Source: an uncultured Sphingomonadales bacterium
Lineage (GTDB): Bacteria > Pseudomonadota > Alphaproteobacteria > Sphingomonadales > Sphingomonadaceae
NCBI GenBank assembly: GCA_903868245.1
Contig: CAIPUN010000092.1
Location: forward strand, 1-39,102
DNA: 39,102 nucleotides
Reading direction: 5' to 3'
Under the pieces are notes generated by a model. It was not told the DNA's origin. It ran no database searches and was given only the letters and a program-made list of their open reading frames with translations. Made by a program: the position numbers and the translations under genes. Shown here one piece after another: positions 1-9,256 of this stretch (within the stretch, counting starts at the first letter, position 1; every line of letters begins with the position of its first letter).

Positions 1-76
1 AAGCTGCCGGCACCAGCATGGCGCTGCAGATAGTGCTGCACAAAGCAGCGGTAATAACACGATTAAATCGACGCAT
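1..76 (-). CDS. Exported protein, N-terminal fragment (cut by window edge)
   Basis: The reading frame starts at an ATG (complement of 74-76) and runs off the left end after 25 residues. The start is supported by a strong ribosome binding site, GGAGGAG on the minus strand, about 8 bases upstream. The visible residues begin MRRFNRVITAAL and continue with a hydrophobic stretch ending in LVPAA, which is a signal-peptide pattern (basic n-region, hydrophobic core), so the product is probably secreted or in the outer membrane. The mature part is outside the window, so the family cannot be named. It is divergent from the E1 gene at 296. Confidence 0.6.
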   Translation of the reverse strand, partial: MRRFNRVITAALCSTICSAMLVPAA

Positions 77-295
77 TTCTCTCTCCTCCATTTAACCGAA
101 AAACCATGGGCATTTACTGCTCTTATATGGTTGACGGCACTTTAAACACTTCCCGGGCGGGAAAATTCCGGGAAGAAACTCAACTAACGCCCCAGCCTAT
201 CGCCGAAATCTTACAAATCCAGCGATTTAATTGCACGATTGAAAATATCATTTTGCTGTGGCTTTTGCGCCTCGTGTCGCTAATCATCTCAAACT
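77..295. promoter_or_regulatory. Divergent intergenic region with nested inverted repeats
   Basis: This 219-base gap separates a minus-strand exported protein from the plus-strand E1 gene and must hold both promoters. It contains a perfect 8-bp inverted repeat, CTTCCCGG (149-156) and CCGGGAAG (168-175), with an 11-base spacer. A second dyad, TTCCCG-GG-CGGGAA (150-163), is nested in it. I see no convincing sigma-70 promoter for either side and no Shine-Dalgarno in front of ATG 296. The dyads may be an operator or an mRNA hairpin. No coding potential is apparent; the frame at 106-303 has no ribosome binding site and no recognisable product. Confidence 0.45.
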
Positions 296-2488
296 ATGTT
301 TGACCGCCCCACAATCTTGGACGAGGCATTTTGTCGCCGCGTCGCTGCGCATGACTTCCCAGCTACACGTTCGAGCCACGCTGCTGAAATGGTTGCATCG
401 GACGTACTTGTTGACCTGTTCGATAGTCAGATTATGAGCCGCCATCTCGACCTTTGGGCGCGGCGTTCCAAAGGCAAAACCTTTTATTCGATTGGCAGTT
501 CGGGGCATGAGGGCACAGCAGCAATGGCGGCCGCAACGCGTTCGACCGATATGGCATTTCTGCATTACCGAGATGCTGCGTTTCTGATCCAGCGTAAGAA
601 GCAAGCAGGCGGATTGACGCCGTTGAACGACATGGCCTTGTCTTTTGCTGCATCAGCCGATGACCCGATATCAGGGGGGCGCCACAAAGTATTGGGATGC
701 GCACATACCTTTGTGCCGCCGCAAACCAGCACGATCGCTTCACATTTGCCCAAGGCTGTTGGCGCGGCGCATTCGCTCGGCATGGCGCAAAGGTTGCAGC
801 TTACGGATGCCGTGCTGCCGCATGACTCGATAATCCTATGTTCCTTTGGCGATGCGTCTGCGAACCATTCAACGTCGCAAGGTGCATTCAACGCCGCGTG
901 CTGGGCCGCGTATCAGCATTTGCCCATGCCTATTGTCTTTCTATGTGAAGATAACGGCATTGGGATTTCCGTGCGCACGCCGGGCGGTTGGATCGCCGCC
1001 AATTTCGCGCACAGGCCGGCGCTGAATTATATAAGCTGCGATGGCGCGGACCTTAATGATGCCTTGCGCGGATGCGCCGAAGCGGTGAACTTCGCCCGCA
1101 CGCGGCGTAAGCCGGTTTTTCTGCACATGCAGACGATCCGACTGATGGGGCATGCCGGCGCCGACGTTGAGTTAAGCTACGCGCCGATTGCACAGATTGA
1201 GGCGGCAGAGGCCCAGGATCCGCTGCTACACAGCGCGCGTATCTTGCATGAACAGGCGGGCATGTCAGGCGCAGAAATCGTTGCACGCTATGAAGATATG
1301 CGCGCACGGGTAGAAAGCGTGGCGCAGGATGCTTTAGCGAAACCGCGACTATTGACGGCGGCTGAGGTCATGGCGTCGATTGAACCGCCCACATCTGCAA
1401 AGCCACCGCAGTCCATGCCTGATGCTGCGGAGCGTGATGCCCTATTCATCAAAGACGCACGCAACCTTGCCAAGCCAGTGACATTGGCCAAAAGCATCAA
1501 TTTTGCATTGGCAGATATAATGCTGCAATATCCCAATATCGCCGTGTTTGGCGAAGATGTCGCACGCAAGGGTGGCGTCTATGGCGTGACACAGGGCTTG
1601 CAAGAGAAATTCGGCGCGGCGCGCGTGTTTGACACATTGCTAGATGAACAAACAATCTTGGGTCTTGCCATTGGCATGGCGCATAATGGCTTTGTGCCAA
1701 TGCCCGAAATCCAGTTTTTGGCTTATCTGCACAATGCCGAAGATCAGATCCGTGGCGAAGCGGCGACCTTATCTTTCTTTTCAAACCAGCAATATCGCAA
1801 CCCAATGGTTATCCGTATTGCTGGCCTGCCATATCAAAAGGGGTTTGGCGGACATTTCCATAATGACAATAGCTTGGCCGTCCTGACGGATATTCCCGGC
1901 ATCATAGTTGCTTGTCCCTCCAGCGCCGCTGATGCGCCAGCAATGTTAAGGGAATGCGTTCGTCTGGCGCATGAGGATGGGCGGGTCGTGGTCTTTATTG
2001 AACCTATCGCCCTATATCATACGACCGACCTGCAGCAGCCGGAGGATGGCGGGTGGACTGCACCTTATGTTGCGCCAGATCAGGACAAGGCGATTGCACA
2101 TGGTGTGCTTGGTCAATCTGGTAAAGGTACTGAACTTGCGATCATAACCTATGGAAATGGTTATTTTCTTTCGCACCAGGCGGTAGATGAATTGGAAGCG
2201 AGCGGGATTGATCTGCGAATTATCGATCTACGCTGGCTGCATCCGTTAAATGCCGAGGCAATTGTCGCGGCCGTGGCAGATTGTAGAAAGATTTTGATTG
2301 TCGACGAATGCCGCAAGTCGGGAAGCCTCAGCGAAAAGTTGATGACCATTTTGACCGAAGCAGGGCGCGGTAATGCCGTAAGCCGGATTACAGCCGAGGA
2401 TTGCTTCATTCCTTTAGGGCCAGCAGCTGAACTGGTGCTACCCAGCAAAGCATCTATAATCGAAGCGGCACGGGCGGCAGTAGCATGA
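296..2488 (+). CDS. 2-oxoacid dehydrogenase E1 component, alpha and beta fused (thiamine diphosphate enzyme)
   Basis: A 730-residue fusion of the two E1 subunits of a branched-chain or pyruvate-type 2-oxoacid dehydrogenase, which decarboxylates a 2-oxoacid on thiamine diphosphate. The alpha half covers about residues 40-350. It shows the cofactor/Mg site as GDASAN (185-190) followed by EDNGIGIS (218-225), with Ala in place of the second Gly of the usual GDG. The beta half starts near 395 with the IAVFGEDVARKGGVYGVT signature and runs to the transketolase C-terminal domain. No lipoyl or E2/E3 domain is present or nearby. ATG 296 is the first possible start after an in-frame stop at 281-283; it has no visible Shine-Dalgarno, so translation may start later (for example the Met near residue 32). 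The stop overlaps the next gene by 4 bases (ATGA), implying coupling. The substrate cannot be told from sequence. Confidence 0.85.
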   Translation: MFDRPTILDEAFCRRVAAHDFPATRSSHAAEMVASDVLVDLFDSQIMSRHLDLWARRSKGKTFYSIGSSGHEGTAAMAAATRSTDMAFLHYRDAAFLIQRKKQAGGLTPLNDMALSFAASADDPISGGRHKVLGCAHTFVPPQTSTIASHLPKAVGAAHSLGMAQRLQLTDAVLPHDSIILCSFGDASANHSTSQGAFNAACWAAYQHLPMPIVFLCEDNGIGISVRTPGGWIAANFAHRPALNYISCDGADLNDALRGCAEAVNFARTRRKPVFLHMQTIRLMGHAGADVELSYAPIAQIEAAEAQDPLLHSARILHEQAGMSGAEIVARYEDMRARVESVAQDALAKPRLLTAAEVMASIEPPTSAKPPQSMPDAAERDALFIKDARNLAKPVTLAKSINFALADIMLQYPNIAVFGEDVARKGGVYGVTQGLQEKFGAARVFDTLLDEQTILGLAIGMAHNGFVPMPEIQFLAYLHNAEDQIRGEAATLSFFSNQQYRNPMVIRIAGLPYQKGFGGHFHNDNSLAVLTDIPGIIVACPSSAADAPAMLRECVRLAHEDGRVVVFIEPIALYHTTDLQQPEDGGWTAPYVAPDQDKAIAHGVLGQSGKGTELAIITYGNGYFLSHQAVDELEASGIDLRIIDLRWLHPLNAEAIVAAVADCRKILIVDECRKSGSLSEKLMTILTEAGRGNAVSRITAEDCFIPLGPAAELVLPSKASIIEAARAAVA

Positions 2489-3519
2489 AAAAACGGGCTT
2501 TAGTTATTTGTCCGGGGCGCGGGACCTATAATGCTGCAGAACTTGGCTATCTGAAAGCGCACCATATGGCGCGTAAAGGCGTTATTGCGACGGTTGACGC
2601 CGTCCGCACCTCGATGGGGCAGATGACTATCTCGCAGCTTGATGCCGCAGACAAATACGCGCCAGCGGTCCATATGACGGGCGATAATGCCTCGGCGTTG
2701 ATTTACGCCTGCGCTATGGCGGACTTTGCTGCGATTGACCGCGAACAATATGACATTGTCGCCGTAACCGGCAATTCTATGGGTTGGTATCTGGCCTTGG
2801 CTTGTGCGGGTATAGTCGATCTTGCCAGCGGGGCGCGGCTCGTCAACAATATGGGCGGCATAATGCATCAGCATGGGGTTGGCGGACAGATTGTCTGGTC
2901 TATCTGTGATGATAATTGGAATGTTCAGAAAGATAAATTATTATTTATTAATAATTTGATGATTGAAGCATCTATGATTTCTGAAGTTAGTATTTATATT
3001 TCCATCCGGCTCGGCGGGATGATTGTGCTTGCCGCGAACGAAGCTGGGCTCAAGTGGTTGATGGAGCGCCTACCTAAAGACGACCGCTTCCCTTTAAGGT
3101 TGATGCACCATGCTGCATTTCATAGTCCCTTGCTAAACCATATCGTGCCGATGGCGCGGGCAGAGAATCCGCTTAGCGATTTTGGGGTTGGCGAAATTCC
3201 GGCGATTGACGGGCGGGGCCGAATTTGGTCCCCGCGTGCGTTCAGCCAAGAGGCCATTTATGATTACACGCTCGGTGCGCAATTGACCGATAGTTATGAT
3301 TTTACCCGTGCGGTCCAAGTCGCGGCTGCAGAGTTTGCACCCGATACGATCATTGTGCTTGGCCCCGGTACAACCCTAGGCGCGCCAACCATTCAGGCGC
3401 TGATAGCTTCGGGCTGGCGCGGTCTGTCGAGTAAAGCGGACTTTCAGGCGCGGCAGCAGGAGGAACTTATGCTCATTTCCATGGGCATGGCTGAGCAGCG
3501 CGCTTGGGCGTTAAGCTAA
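2485..3519 (+). CDS. FabD-like acyltransferase (malonyl-CoA:ACP transacylase fold)
   Basis: A 344-residue protein of the FabD/acyltransferase fold. The nucleophile elbow is GNSMG with Ser98, and the partner His is His213 in AAFHSPLL; both catalytic residues are therefore present. The N-terminal loop is PGRGTY (residues 10-15) where FabD normally has PGQGSQ, so the oxyanion-hole Gln is replaced by Arg. This makes ordinary malonyl-CoA:ACP transfer doubtful. The gene overlaps the E1 gene by 4 bases and is very likely co-translated with it, so the acyl substrate may relate to the E1 product. A stretch of about 90 bases (2911-3000, residues about 143-172) is only about 20% GC, with codons such as TTA, ATT and AAT in runs, unlike the rest of the gene; the frame stays open and the flanking motifs keep normal spacing. 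Family assignment is fairly sure, function is not. Confidence 0.75.
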   Translation: MKKRALVICPGRGTYNAAELGYLKAHHMARKGVIATVDAVRTSMGQMTISQLDAADKYAPAVHMTGDNASALIYACAMADFAAIDREQYDIVAVTGNSMGWYLALACAGIVDLASGARLVNNMGGIMHQHGVGGQIVWSICDDNWNVQKDKLLFINNLMIEASMISEVSIYISIRLGGMIVLAANEAGLKWLMERLPKDDRFPLRLMHHAAFHSPLLNHIVPMARAENPLSDFGVGEIPAIDGRGRIWSPRAFSQEAIYDYTLGAQLTDSYDFTRAVQVAAAEFAPDTIIVLGPGTTLGAPTIQALIASGWRGLSSKADFQARQQEELMLISMGMAEQRAWALS

Positions 3520-3581
3520 GCACTGCATACGAATAAGCCCTAGACGCCCCGCCGCTTGCGGATAAAGGGAATGGCAATTTT

Positions 3582-3606
3582 GCAAGGCCATTATCTGCTG
3601 CCTTGC
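3582..3606. promoter_or_regulatory. Inverted repeat just upstream of the zwf ribosome binding site
   Basis: A perfect 7-bp inverted repeat, GCAAGGC (3582-3588) and GCCTTGC (3600-3606), with an 11-base spacer. It ends two bases before the AGGAG of zwf. It could be an operator for the Entner-Doudoroff operon or a leader hairpin that affects access to the ribosome binding site. It does not match the HexR operator pattern. The rest of the 102-base gap (3520-3621) shows nothing else that I can support. Confidence 0.4.
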
Positions 3607-3621
3607 CAGGAGATTGATGGA

Positions 3622-5067
3622 ATGCGAGACCATAGTTCAACCTTGCTGCTGTTCGGGGCGACGGGTGACCTTTCGCGCAGGATGCTGCTGCCGTCTTTAT
3701 ACGCATTGCATGCTGATGGTTTGATTCACCCGGCTTTGCGGATTTTTTGCACTGCGCGAAGTGCGCTGACCGACGAAGCCTTTCGCGACATGGCGCGCGG
3801 GGCATTGTGCGAATTTCTGCCCGACGACCGCAAGGCCGAAGGATTGATAGACGCCTTCTTGCTGCGTTTGCATTATGTCGCGTTAGACGCGTCCAATCCT
3901 GATGGCTTTACCGAACTGGCAGCGACAATAGGTGATATCTCGGGGGGTTTGTCGATCTTCCTGTCCACAGCGCCGTCTTTGTTCGAAGCGACGATCAAGG
4001 GCCTACATTATGCCGGGCTTTCGGGCGAGAATGTCCGTATTGGTCTCGAAAAACCCTTGGGCAATGATCTTGCGTCCTCGTGCCACATCAATGACGCCGT
4101 CAATGCCGTATTCCCCGAAAAACGCACCTTCCGCATTGACCATTATCTGGGCAAGGAAACCGTTCAGAACCTGATGGCGTTACGCTTTGCCAATATGTTG
4201 TTTGAACCATTGTGGAATGCCAATGCCATCGAACATGTGCAGATTACCGTGAGCGAGACGGTCGGACTTGAGGGGCGCGCGGGCTTTTACGATGATACGG
4301 GCGCGCTGCGGGACATGGTGCAGAACCATATGCTGCAATTGCTCGCACTGACCGCGATGGAGCCGCCCGCCAGCCTTGATGCCACCGCCATTCGTGACGA
4401 AAAGGTGAAGGTTCTGCGCGCGCTCCGTCCTGTGGCTGAAGGCGACGTTGTTACCGGTAAATACATCGAAGGTGCGGTCCAAGGCGATGCAGTCAAAAGC
4501 TATGAAAGCGATCTTGGCAAAGCGTCCGATACCGAAACCTTCGTTGCGATTAAGGCGTATGTCGACAATTGGCGCTGGCAGGGCGTTCCGTTTTTCTTGC
4601 GTACGGGCAAACGATTACCCGAACGGCGCAGCGAGATTGTCATTCAATTCAAGCCCGTGCCGCACAATGTGTTCCGTGACCGTGGCGGTAAGCTTGAGGC
4701 GAATACACTTATCATTCGGTTACAGCCGGAGGAATATGTGCGGTTGTTGGTGATGGCAAAAGAACCCGGACTGGACCGGGGCGGGGTTACTTTGCGCGAA
4801 GTGCCGCTGGATTTGTCGCTAACGGCAGCCTTTGCCGGATCGCGCAGGCGGATTGCGTATGAAAGACTGCTTCTCGACCTCATAGAAGGCGACCAGACGC
4901 TATTTGTCCGCCGGGATGAAGTTGAGGCACAGTGGGCATGGATCGATGCCATACGGGCGTTGTGGAACGTCACGGCACTTAAGCCGAAGGCCTATGGCGC
5001 AGGAAGCTGGGGTCCGAATGCGGCGATTGCGCTGACTGAACGCGATGGAGTGAGCTGGCATGAGTAA
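3622..5067 (+). CDS. zwf: Glucose-6-phosphate 1-dehydrogenase
   Basis: Oxidises glucose-6-phosphate to 6-phosphogluconolactone with NAD(P)+, the entry step of the Entner-Doudoroff pathway. The 481-residue protein has the dinucleotide-binding motif [10 protein letters not shown] (11-20), the conserved EKPLG (143-147), the substrate signature RIDHYLGKE (171-179) and the catalytic-base region at VQNHMLQ (His236). The length is normal for the family. The start is set at ATG 3622 because AGGAG (3608-3612) lies 9 bases upstream and the motif spacing from there is typical. An upstream in-frame ATG at 3556 would add 22 residues with no family counterpart. The gene is first of a tight five-gene operon and overlaps edd by 8 bases. 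An inverted repeat at 3582-3606 sits directly before the ribosome binding site. Confidence 0.97.
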   Translation: MRDHSSTLLLFGATGDLSRRMLLPSLYALHADGLIHPALRIFCTARSALTDEAFRDMARGALCEFLPDDRKAEGLIDAFLLRLHYVALDASNPDGFTELAATIGDISGGLSIFLSTAPSLFEATIKGLHYAGLSGENVRIGLEKPLGNDLASSCHINDAVNAVFPEKRTFRIDHYLGKETVQNLMALRFANMLFEPLWNANAIEHVQITVSETVGLEGRAGFYDDTGALRDMVQNHMLQLLALTAMEPPASLDATAIRDEKVKVLRALRPVAEGDVVTGKYIEGAVQGDAVKSYESDLGKASDTETFVAIKAYVDNWRWQGVPFFLRTGKRLPERRSEIVIQFKPVPHNVFRDRGGKLEANTLIIRLQPEEYVRLLVMAKEPGLDRGGVTLREVPLDLSLTAAFAGSRRRIAYERLLLDLIEGDQTLFVRRDEVEAQWAWIDAIRALWNVTALKPKAYGAGSWGPNAAIALTERDGVSWHE

Positions 5068-6883
5068 ATTGCACTTTGCCATCGAAGCTGTCACTGCGCG
5101 GATTATTGAACGCTCCAAGCCGGGGCGTCGGGCCTATCTCGACCTGATTGCCAAGCAACGCGACGCTGGTGTTAACCGCCCGGTTTTAAGCTGCGGTAAC
5201 CTTGCGCATGGCTTTGCCGCCAGTGGCGAGGACAAGGCGTCGATCCGCGATGGCAAGGCGATGAATATCGGCATTATCAGCGCGTATAACGATATGCTCT
5301 CCGCGCATCAGCCTTATGGCCGTTATCCAGAGCAGATGAAAATTTTCGCGCGTGAGGTTGGTGCCACCGCGCAAGTTGCAGGATCAACGCCTGCCATGTG
5401 CGATGGTGTCACGCAGGGGCAGGATTCGATGGAGCTGTCGTTGTTCAGCCGCGACGTAATCGCGATGGCAACGGCGGTAGGTCTGAGCCATGGCATGTTC
5501 GAAAGCGTCGCGATGCTTGGCATTTGCGACAAGATTGTGCCTGGTCTGTTGATCGGCGCTTTGCGCTTCGGCCATTTGCCGACCATCCTTGTGCCAGCCG
5601 GCCCAATGCCGTCTGGCCTTGCCAACAAGGAAAAACAACGCGTTCGGCAGCTTTATGCCGAGGGTAAAGTGGGCCGCGCCGAATTGCTTGAGGCAGAGGC
5701 CGCGTCTTATCATAGCGCGGGCACCTGCACCTTTTACGGCACCGCAAATTCCAACCAGATGATGATGGAAGTGATGGGGCTGCATATACCCGGTTCCGCC
5801 TTTATTAACCCCGGCACGAAATTGCGGACCGAATTAACCCGCGCCGCCGTCCACCGCCTGAGCAAGATTGGATGGGATGGCGATGATTATCGACCCTTGG
5901 GGCTTTGTGTGGATGAAAAAGCGATTGTAAATGCCTGCGTTGGCTTGCTCGCGACGGGTGGTTCAACCAACCATGCGCTGCATATTCCGGCAATCGCGCG
6001 GGCGGCGGGGATCATTATCGATTGGGAAGATTTGGACCAACTGTCCTCGGCTGTTCCGCTCATTGCGCGGGTCTATCCAAATGGCTCGGGCGATGTGAAC
6101 CATTTCCACGCGGCGGGCGGCATGGGCTATGTTATTCGCGAACTGATTGATGCGGGCCTTTTGCACCGCGATATCATGACGGTCGCAGGCAATGATTTGG
6201 CAGATTATGGGCGTGAGCCAATGTTGGAGAATGACCAGCTGGTCTGGCAAGATGCGCCAGCAGTTACTGCCGACGACACTATGCTGCGGCCTCCATCTGC
6301 GCCGTTCAGCCCCGATGGCGGGATGCGTTTGGTGACGGGCAATTTGGGCCGCGCAACATTTAAGACCAGCGCAGTCGATCCTGCACGCTGGACGACAGAA
6401 GCACCCGTCCGTGTGTTTCATGACCAGAATGAGGCATTGGCAGCATTCAAGGCGGGCGAATTGGATCGCGATGTCGTGGTCGTTATCCGCTTCCAAGGAC
6501 CAGTTGCCAATGGCATGCCCGAATTGCACAAGCTGACTCCGCCCTTGGGTGTTTTGCAGGATAAGGGCTTTAATGTGGCACTCGTCACCGATGGCCGCAT
6601 GTCCGGCGCGTCGGGTAAAGTACCCGCCGCTATCCATTTAAGCCCAGAAGCCGCGCGCGGCGGAGCAATCGCCAAGCTTCAGGATGGTGACATCGTCCGG
6701 CTATGCGCGCACACTGGAACGTTGTCGGTCTTGGTCGATGCTGATATCTGGGCGACCCGCGCGCCAGCGCCTACGCCAGAACGGCATATAGGCACGGGGC
6801 GGGAGCTGTTTGCTCTGATGCAGGTAGGCGCGGATGAGGCGGAGAAAGGCGGGTCGGCCATGTTGGCGGTTGCTGGACTATGA
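5060..6883 (+). CDS. edd: Phosphogluconate dehydratase
   Basis: Dehydrates 6-phosphogluconate to 2-keto-3-deoxy-6-phosphogluconate (KDPG), the defining step of the Entner-Doudoroff pathway. It is an IlvD/Edd family iron-sulfur protein of 607 residues, the normal length. Visible family marks are the CDG.TQG loop after TPAM, the signature CDKIVPG, the [15 protein letters not shown] segment with a cluster Cys, and the C-terminal [13 protein letters not shown] motif. The Cys residues of these three segments fit the cluster ligands of the family. It overlaps zwf by 8 bases and glk by 4 bases, so the three genes are translationally coupled. The zwf-edd-glk order is also found in the glf-zwf-edd-glk operon of Zymomonas mobilis. 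Confidence 0.97.
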   Translation: MSKLHFAIEAVTARIIERSKPGRRAYLDLIAKQRDAGVNRPVLSCGNLAHGFAASGEDKASIRDGKAMNIGIISAYNDMLSAHQPYGRYPEQMKIFAREVGATAQVAGSTPAMCDGVTQGQDSMELSLFSRDVIAMATAVGLSHGMFESVAMLGICDKIVPGLLIGALRFGHLPTILVPAGPMPSGLANKEKQRVRQLYAEGKVGRAELLEAEAASYHSAGTCTFYGTANSNQMMMEVMGLHIPGSAFINPGTKLRTELTRAAVHRLSKIGWDGDDYRPLGLCVDEKAIVNACVGLLATGGSTNHALHIPAIARAAGIIIDWEDLDQLSSAVPLIARVYPNGSGDVNHFHAAGGMGYVIRELIDAGLLHRDIMTVAGNDLADYGREPMLENDQLVWQDAPAVTADDTMLRPPSAPFSPDGGMRLVTGNLGRATFKTSAVDPARWTTEAPVRVFHDQNEALAAFKAGELDRDVVVVIRFQGPVANGMPELHKLTPPLGVLQDKGFNVALVTDGRMSGASGKVPAAIHLSPEAARGGAIAKLQDGDIVRLCAHTGTLSVLVDADIWATRAPAPTPERHIGTGRELFALMQVGADEAEKGGSAMLAVAGL

Positions 6884-7851
6884 CGGCGATCGTGGCAGTC
6901 GATATCGGCGGAACCCACGCCCGGTTCGCCATCGCTGAGGTTGAAGACGGCCGTGTACTTGCGCTTAGCCAAGCGGTCACGCTGAAAACAGCTGAACATG
7001 CGAGTTTTCAGACGGCATGGCAGGAATTTGAACGGCTCAATGGCAAGGCGCTTCCGCGGGCTGCGGCAATCGCGATTGCCGGACCGGTAGATGCTGATGT
7101 TATCAAGCTGACCAACAATCCCTGGATTATTCGTCGCTCTATGGTGTGCGAGAAATTGCAGGTGGACAGTTTTGTCATAATTAATGACTTTGGTGCTGTT
7201 GGGCATGCGGTAGCGCAAGCCGGATCAGAGCATTTCCAGCACCTGACGGGGCCGGAACAGGACTTTGCTAAGGACGGCACACTAAGCATTATCGGACCAG
7301 GAACGGGTCTTGGTGTAGCGCATGTGTGGCGCCAGGGCACTGACTATCATGTGCAAGCAACAGAAGGCGGACATATCGATTTTGCGCCGCTAGACGCGAT
7401 TGAGGACGCCGTTTTGGCGCGCTTGCGCAAACGCTACCGCCGCGTATCGGTAGAACGGGTCGTGTCTGGCCCAGGCCTTGTCGATCTCTACGAGACGCTT
7501 GCCGCGATTGAGGGGCGTGCGGTCCAGCAATATGATGACAAGACTTTGTGGCAAATCGGCATGTCGGGCGAGGACAGCCTTGCTGCTGCTGCCGTTGACC
7601 GCTTCTGTTTATCACTTGGCAGTGTGGCGGGTGACATAACACTGGCGCAGGGTGGATTTGCGGGTGTCGTGATTGCGGGCGGGCTTGGTCTTCGCATAAA
7701 GGACAACCTTATTCGTTCAGGTTTTGCCGAACGGTTTCGCGCAAAAGGGCGCTTCGAAGGTCTGATGTCTGCCATCCCTGTTAAACTCATTACGCATCCG
7801 CAGCCCGGCCTTTTTGGCGCAGCGGCCGCATACGCCCAGCAATATATTTGA
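6880..7851 (+). CDS. glk: Glucokinase
   Basis: Phosphorylates glucose with ATP to glucose-6-phosphate, feeding zwf. The 323-residue protein is of the bacterial GlkA (ROK-unrelated, E. coli Glk-type) family. It begins with the phosphate-binding motif [12 protein letters not shown], has [11 protein letters not shown] with the catalytic-type Asp, then [11 protein letters not shown], and EGGHIDFAP matching the sugar-binding Glu/His region. ATG 6880 overlaps the edd stop (ATGA). The gene stops at 7849-7851, and its stop codon overlaps the GAGGA ribosome binding site of eda. Confidence 0.94.
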   Translation: MTAIVAVDIGGTHARFAIAEVEDGRVLALSQAVTLKTAEHASFQTAWQEFERLNGKALPRAAAIAIAGPVDADVIKLTNNPWIIRRSMVCEKLQVDSFVIINDFGAVGHAVAQAGSEHFQHLTGPEQDFAKDGTLSIIGPGTGLGVAHVWRQGTDYHVQATEGGHIDFAPLDAIEDAVLARLRKRYRRVSVERVVSGPGLVDLYETLAAIEGRAVQQYDDKTLWQIGMSGEDSLAAAAVDRFCLSLGSVAGDITLAQGGFAGVVIAGGLGLRIKDNLIRSGFAERFRAKGRFEGLMSAIPVKLITHPQPGLFGAAAAYAQQYI

Positions 7852-7864
7852 GGAATTATACCAT

Positions 7865-8479
7865 ATGGCCGCAATCGAAAAAATCATGCGCGCCGCGCCC
7901 GTCATTCCGGTGCTGGTTATCGAAGATGCCGCGCATGCGCGCGGCATAGCGGAGACGCTCGTTGCGGGTGGGCTTCCCGTGCTCGAAGTCACCTTGCGCA
8001 CCGAGGCGGCATTGGATGCGATTGCCGAGATGAAGAAGGTCCCCGGCGCGATTGTCGGCGCTGGTACTGTTGTTGATGTGCCGGGACTCGAGTGTGCGAT
8101 AGCCGCTGGCGCTGAGTTTATTGTCTCCCCAGGCCTGACCGATAATTTGGGTAAAGCAGCCATCGCCAAAGGCATACCGTTTTTGCCCGGTATCGCGAGC
8201 GCGGGCGACATCATGCGCGGATTGGATCTCGGCCTCACGCATTTCAAGTTTTTTCCAGCGGAGGCCAATGGCGGCCTTCCGGCACTCAAGGCTCTCATTG
8301 GACCATTTGGGCAGTGCAAATTCTGCCCCACGGGCGGCATCAAACAGGAAACTGCGGCAGATTGGTTAGCGGTACCGGAAATTTTATGTGTTGGCGGCAG
8401 CTGGCTTGTTGGTAAAGGCGTTCCGGATGTTGCCGCGATTGAATCGGCAGCGCGTGCCGCATCGGCATTACGGATATAA
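7865..8479 (+). CDS. eda: KDPG aldolase (2-keto-3-deoxy-6-phosphogluconate / 4-hydroxy-2-oxoglutarate aldolase)
   Basis: Cleaves KDPG to pyruvate and glyceraldehyde-3-phosphate. The 204-residue class I aldolase shows the base region EVTLRT (Glu41, Arg45), the Schiff-base lysine in THFKFFPAE (Lys128), and the phosphate-binding CPTGGI (154-159). ATG 7865 is preferred over the in-frame ATG at 7814 because GAGGA (7850-7854) is correctly placed 10 bases before it and MAAIEKIM is the usual N-terminus. The earlier start would lie inside glk. It follows glk by 13 bases and precedes pgl by 16 bases. Confidence 0.95.
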   Translation: MAAIEKIMRAAPVIPVLVIEDAAHARGIAETLVAGGLPVLEVTLRTEAALDAIAEMKKVPGAIVGAGTVVDVPGLECAIAAGAEFIVSPGLTDNLGKAAIAKGIPFLPGIASAGDIMRGLDLGLTHFKFFPAEANGGLPALKALIGPFGQCKFCPTGGIKQETAADWLAVPEILCVGGSWLVGKGVPDVAAIESAARAASALRI

Positions 8480-8495
8480 TGGAGACGCAAGGCGT

Positions 8496-9203
8496 ATGGC
8501 CGAAGAAATCGAATGGTGGGATTTTGATGCTGCGGAAGATCTAATCGACGCAGTGGTGGGCGATATCAGCTTCATCATTGAGAGTGCGCTCGATGCCCGC
8601 GGTCAGGCACTGGTAGCATTCCCCGGCGGTTCAACGCCCAAACCGATTTTGGAAAAGCTTGCTCAAACCAATATTCGTTGGAAAAACGTTACGATCATCC
8701 CGACCGATGACCGATTGGTGCCCGTCGATAATCCCTTGTCCAATGTGGCGATGATTGCCAAAATTTTCATTCCAAAGGGTGCACGGGTTTTGCCAATCGC
8801 GAGTGATGCTGCCGACCATAAACTGGCGGGCAACGCTGCCAATGCACGGCTGGCTGATTTGCATTGGCCGCCGGATTTGGTTTGGCTTGGCATGGGGATA
8901 GATGGCCATACGGCGTCGATCTTCCCCGGTCCTGATTTGGAATTGGCGATGGACAGCGGCAAAGATGTGCGCGCGGTGGGCGTTGCGCCTGATCCGTTGC
9001 CGCCAGAAGCGCCCGTCAATCGCGTGACATTAACAGGTGCTGCTATCGGTGCGGCGCGGACCGCGATTTTGGTAATAAGCGGTGCACATAAACGTGAAGT
9101 GCTAGAAGCAGCTATCGAGCAAGGCGGCAAATCCGCTTATCCTGTTGGCCGCGTCCTCGACAAAATTGTTGTGCCTGTCGACATTTACTGCCTCGACGAC
9201 TGA
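8496..9203 (+). CDS. pgl: 6-phosphogluconolactonase
   Basis: Hydrolyses 6-phosphogluconolactone to 6-phosphogluconate, the step between zwf and edd. The 235-residue protein belongs to the DevB/NagB-like family: FPGGSTPKPIL near the N-terminus (phosphate binding), TDDRLVP, and the strong signature GMGIDGHTASIFPG. ATG 8496 is chosen because GGAGA (8481-8485) is upstream and MAEEIEWWDF fits family N-termini; the frame is open back to 8388, but that part overlaps eda. Here pgl is last in the operon, after eda, whereas many sphingomonads carry it next to zwf. It is convergent with dksA across a 53-base gap with no evident terminator hairpin. Confidence 0.93.
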   Translation: MAEEIEWWDFDAAEDLIDAVVGDISFIIESALDARGQALVAFPGGSTPKPILEKLAQTNIRWKNVTIIPTDDRLVPVDNPLSNVAMIAKIFIPKGARVLPIASDAADHKLAGNAANARLADLHWPPDLVWLGMGIDGHTASIFPGPDLELAMDSGKDVRAVGVAPDPLPPEAPVNRVTLTGAAIGAARTAILVISGAHKREVLEAAIEQGGKSAYPVGRVLDKIVVPVDIYCLDD

Positions 9204-9256
9204 TTATGCGCGGTGTATTTTGCGGGGATTGCCTTGTGCATCCGTCTGCCTAAGGT

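Noticed and set aside
3556-3621. Upstream start for zwf (22 extra residues)
   Set aside because: The extension crosses the inverted repeat and the AGGAG site, which fits ATG 3622.
5963-6637. Long antisense frame (224 codons) within edd
   Set aside because: Lies opposite a certain edd gene; sequence is low-complexity shadow coding with no start signal.
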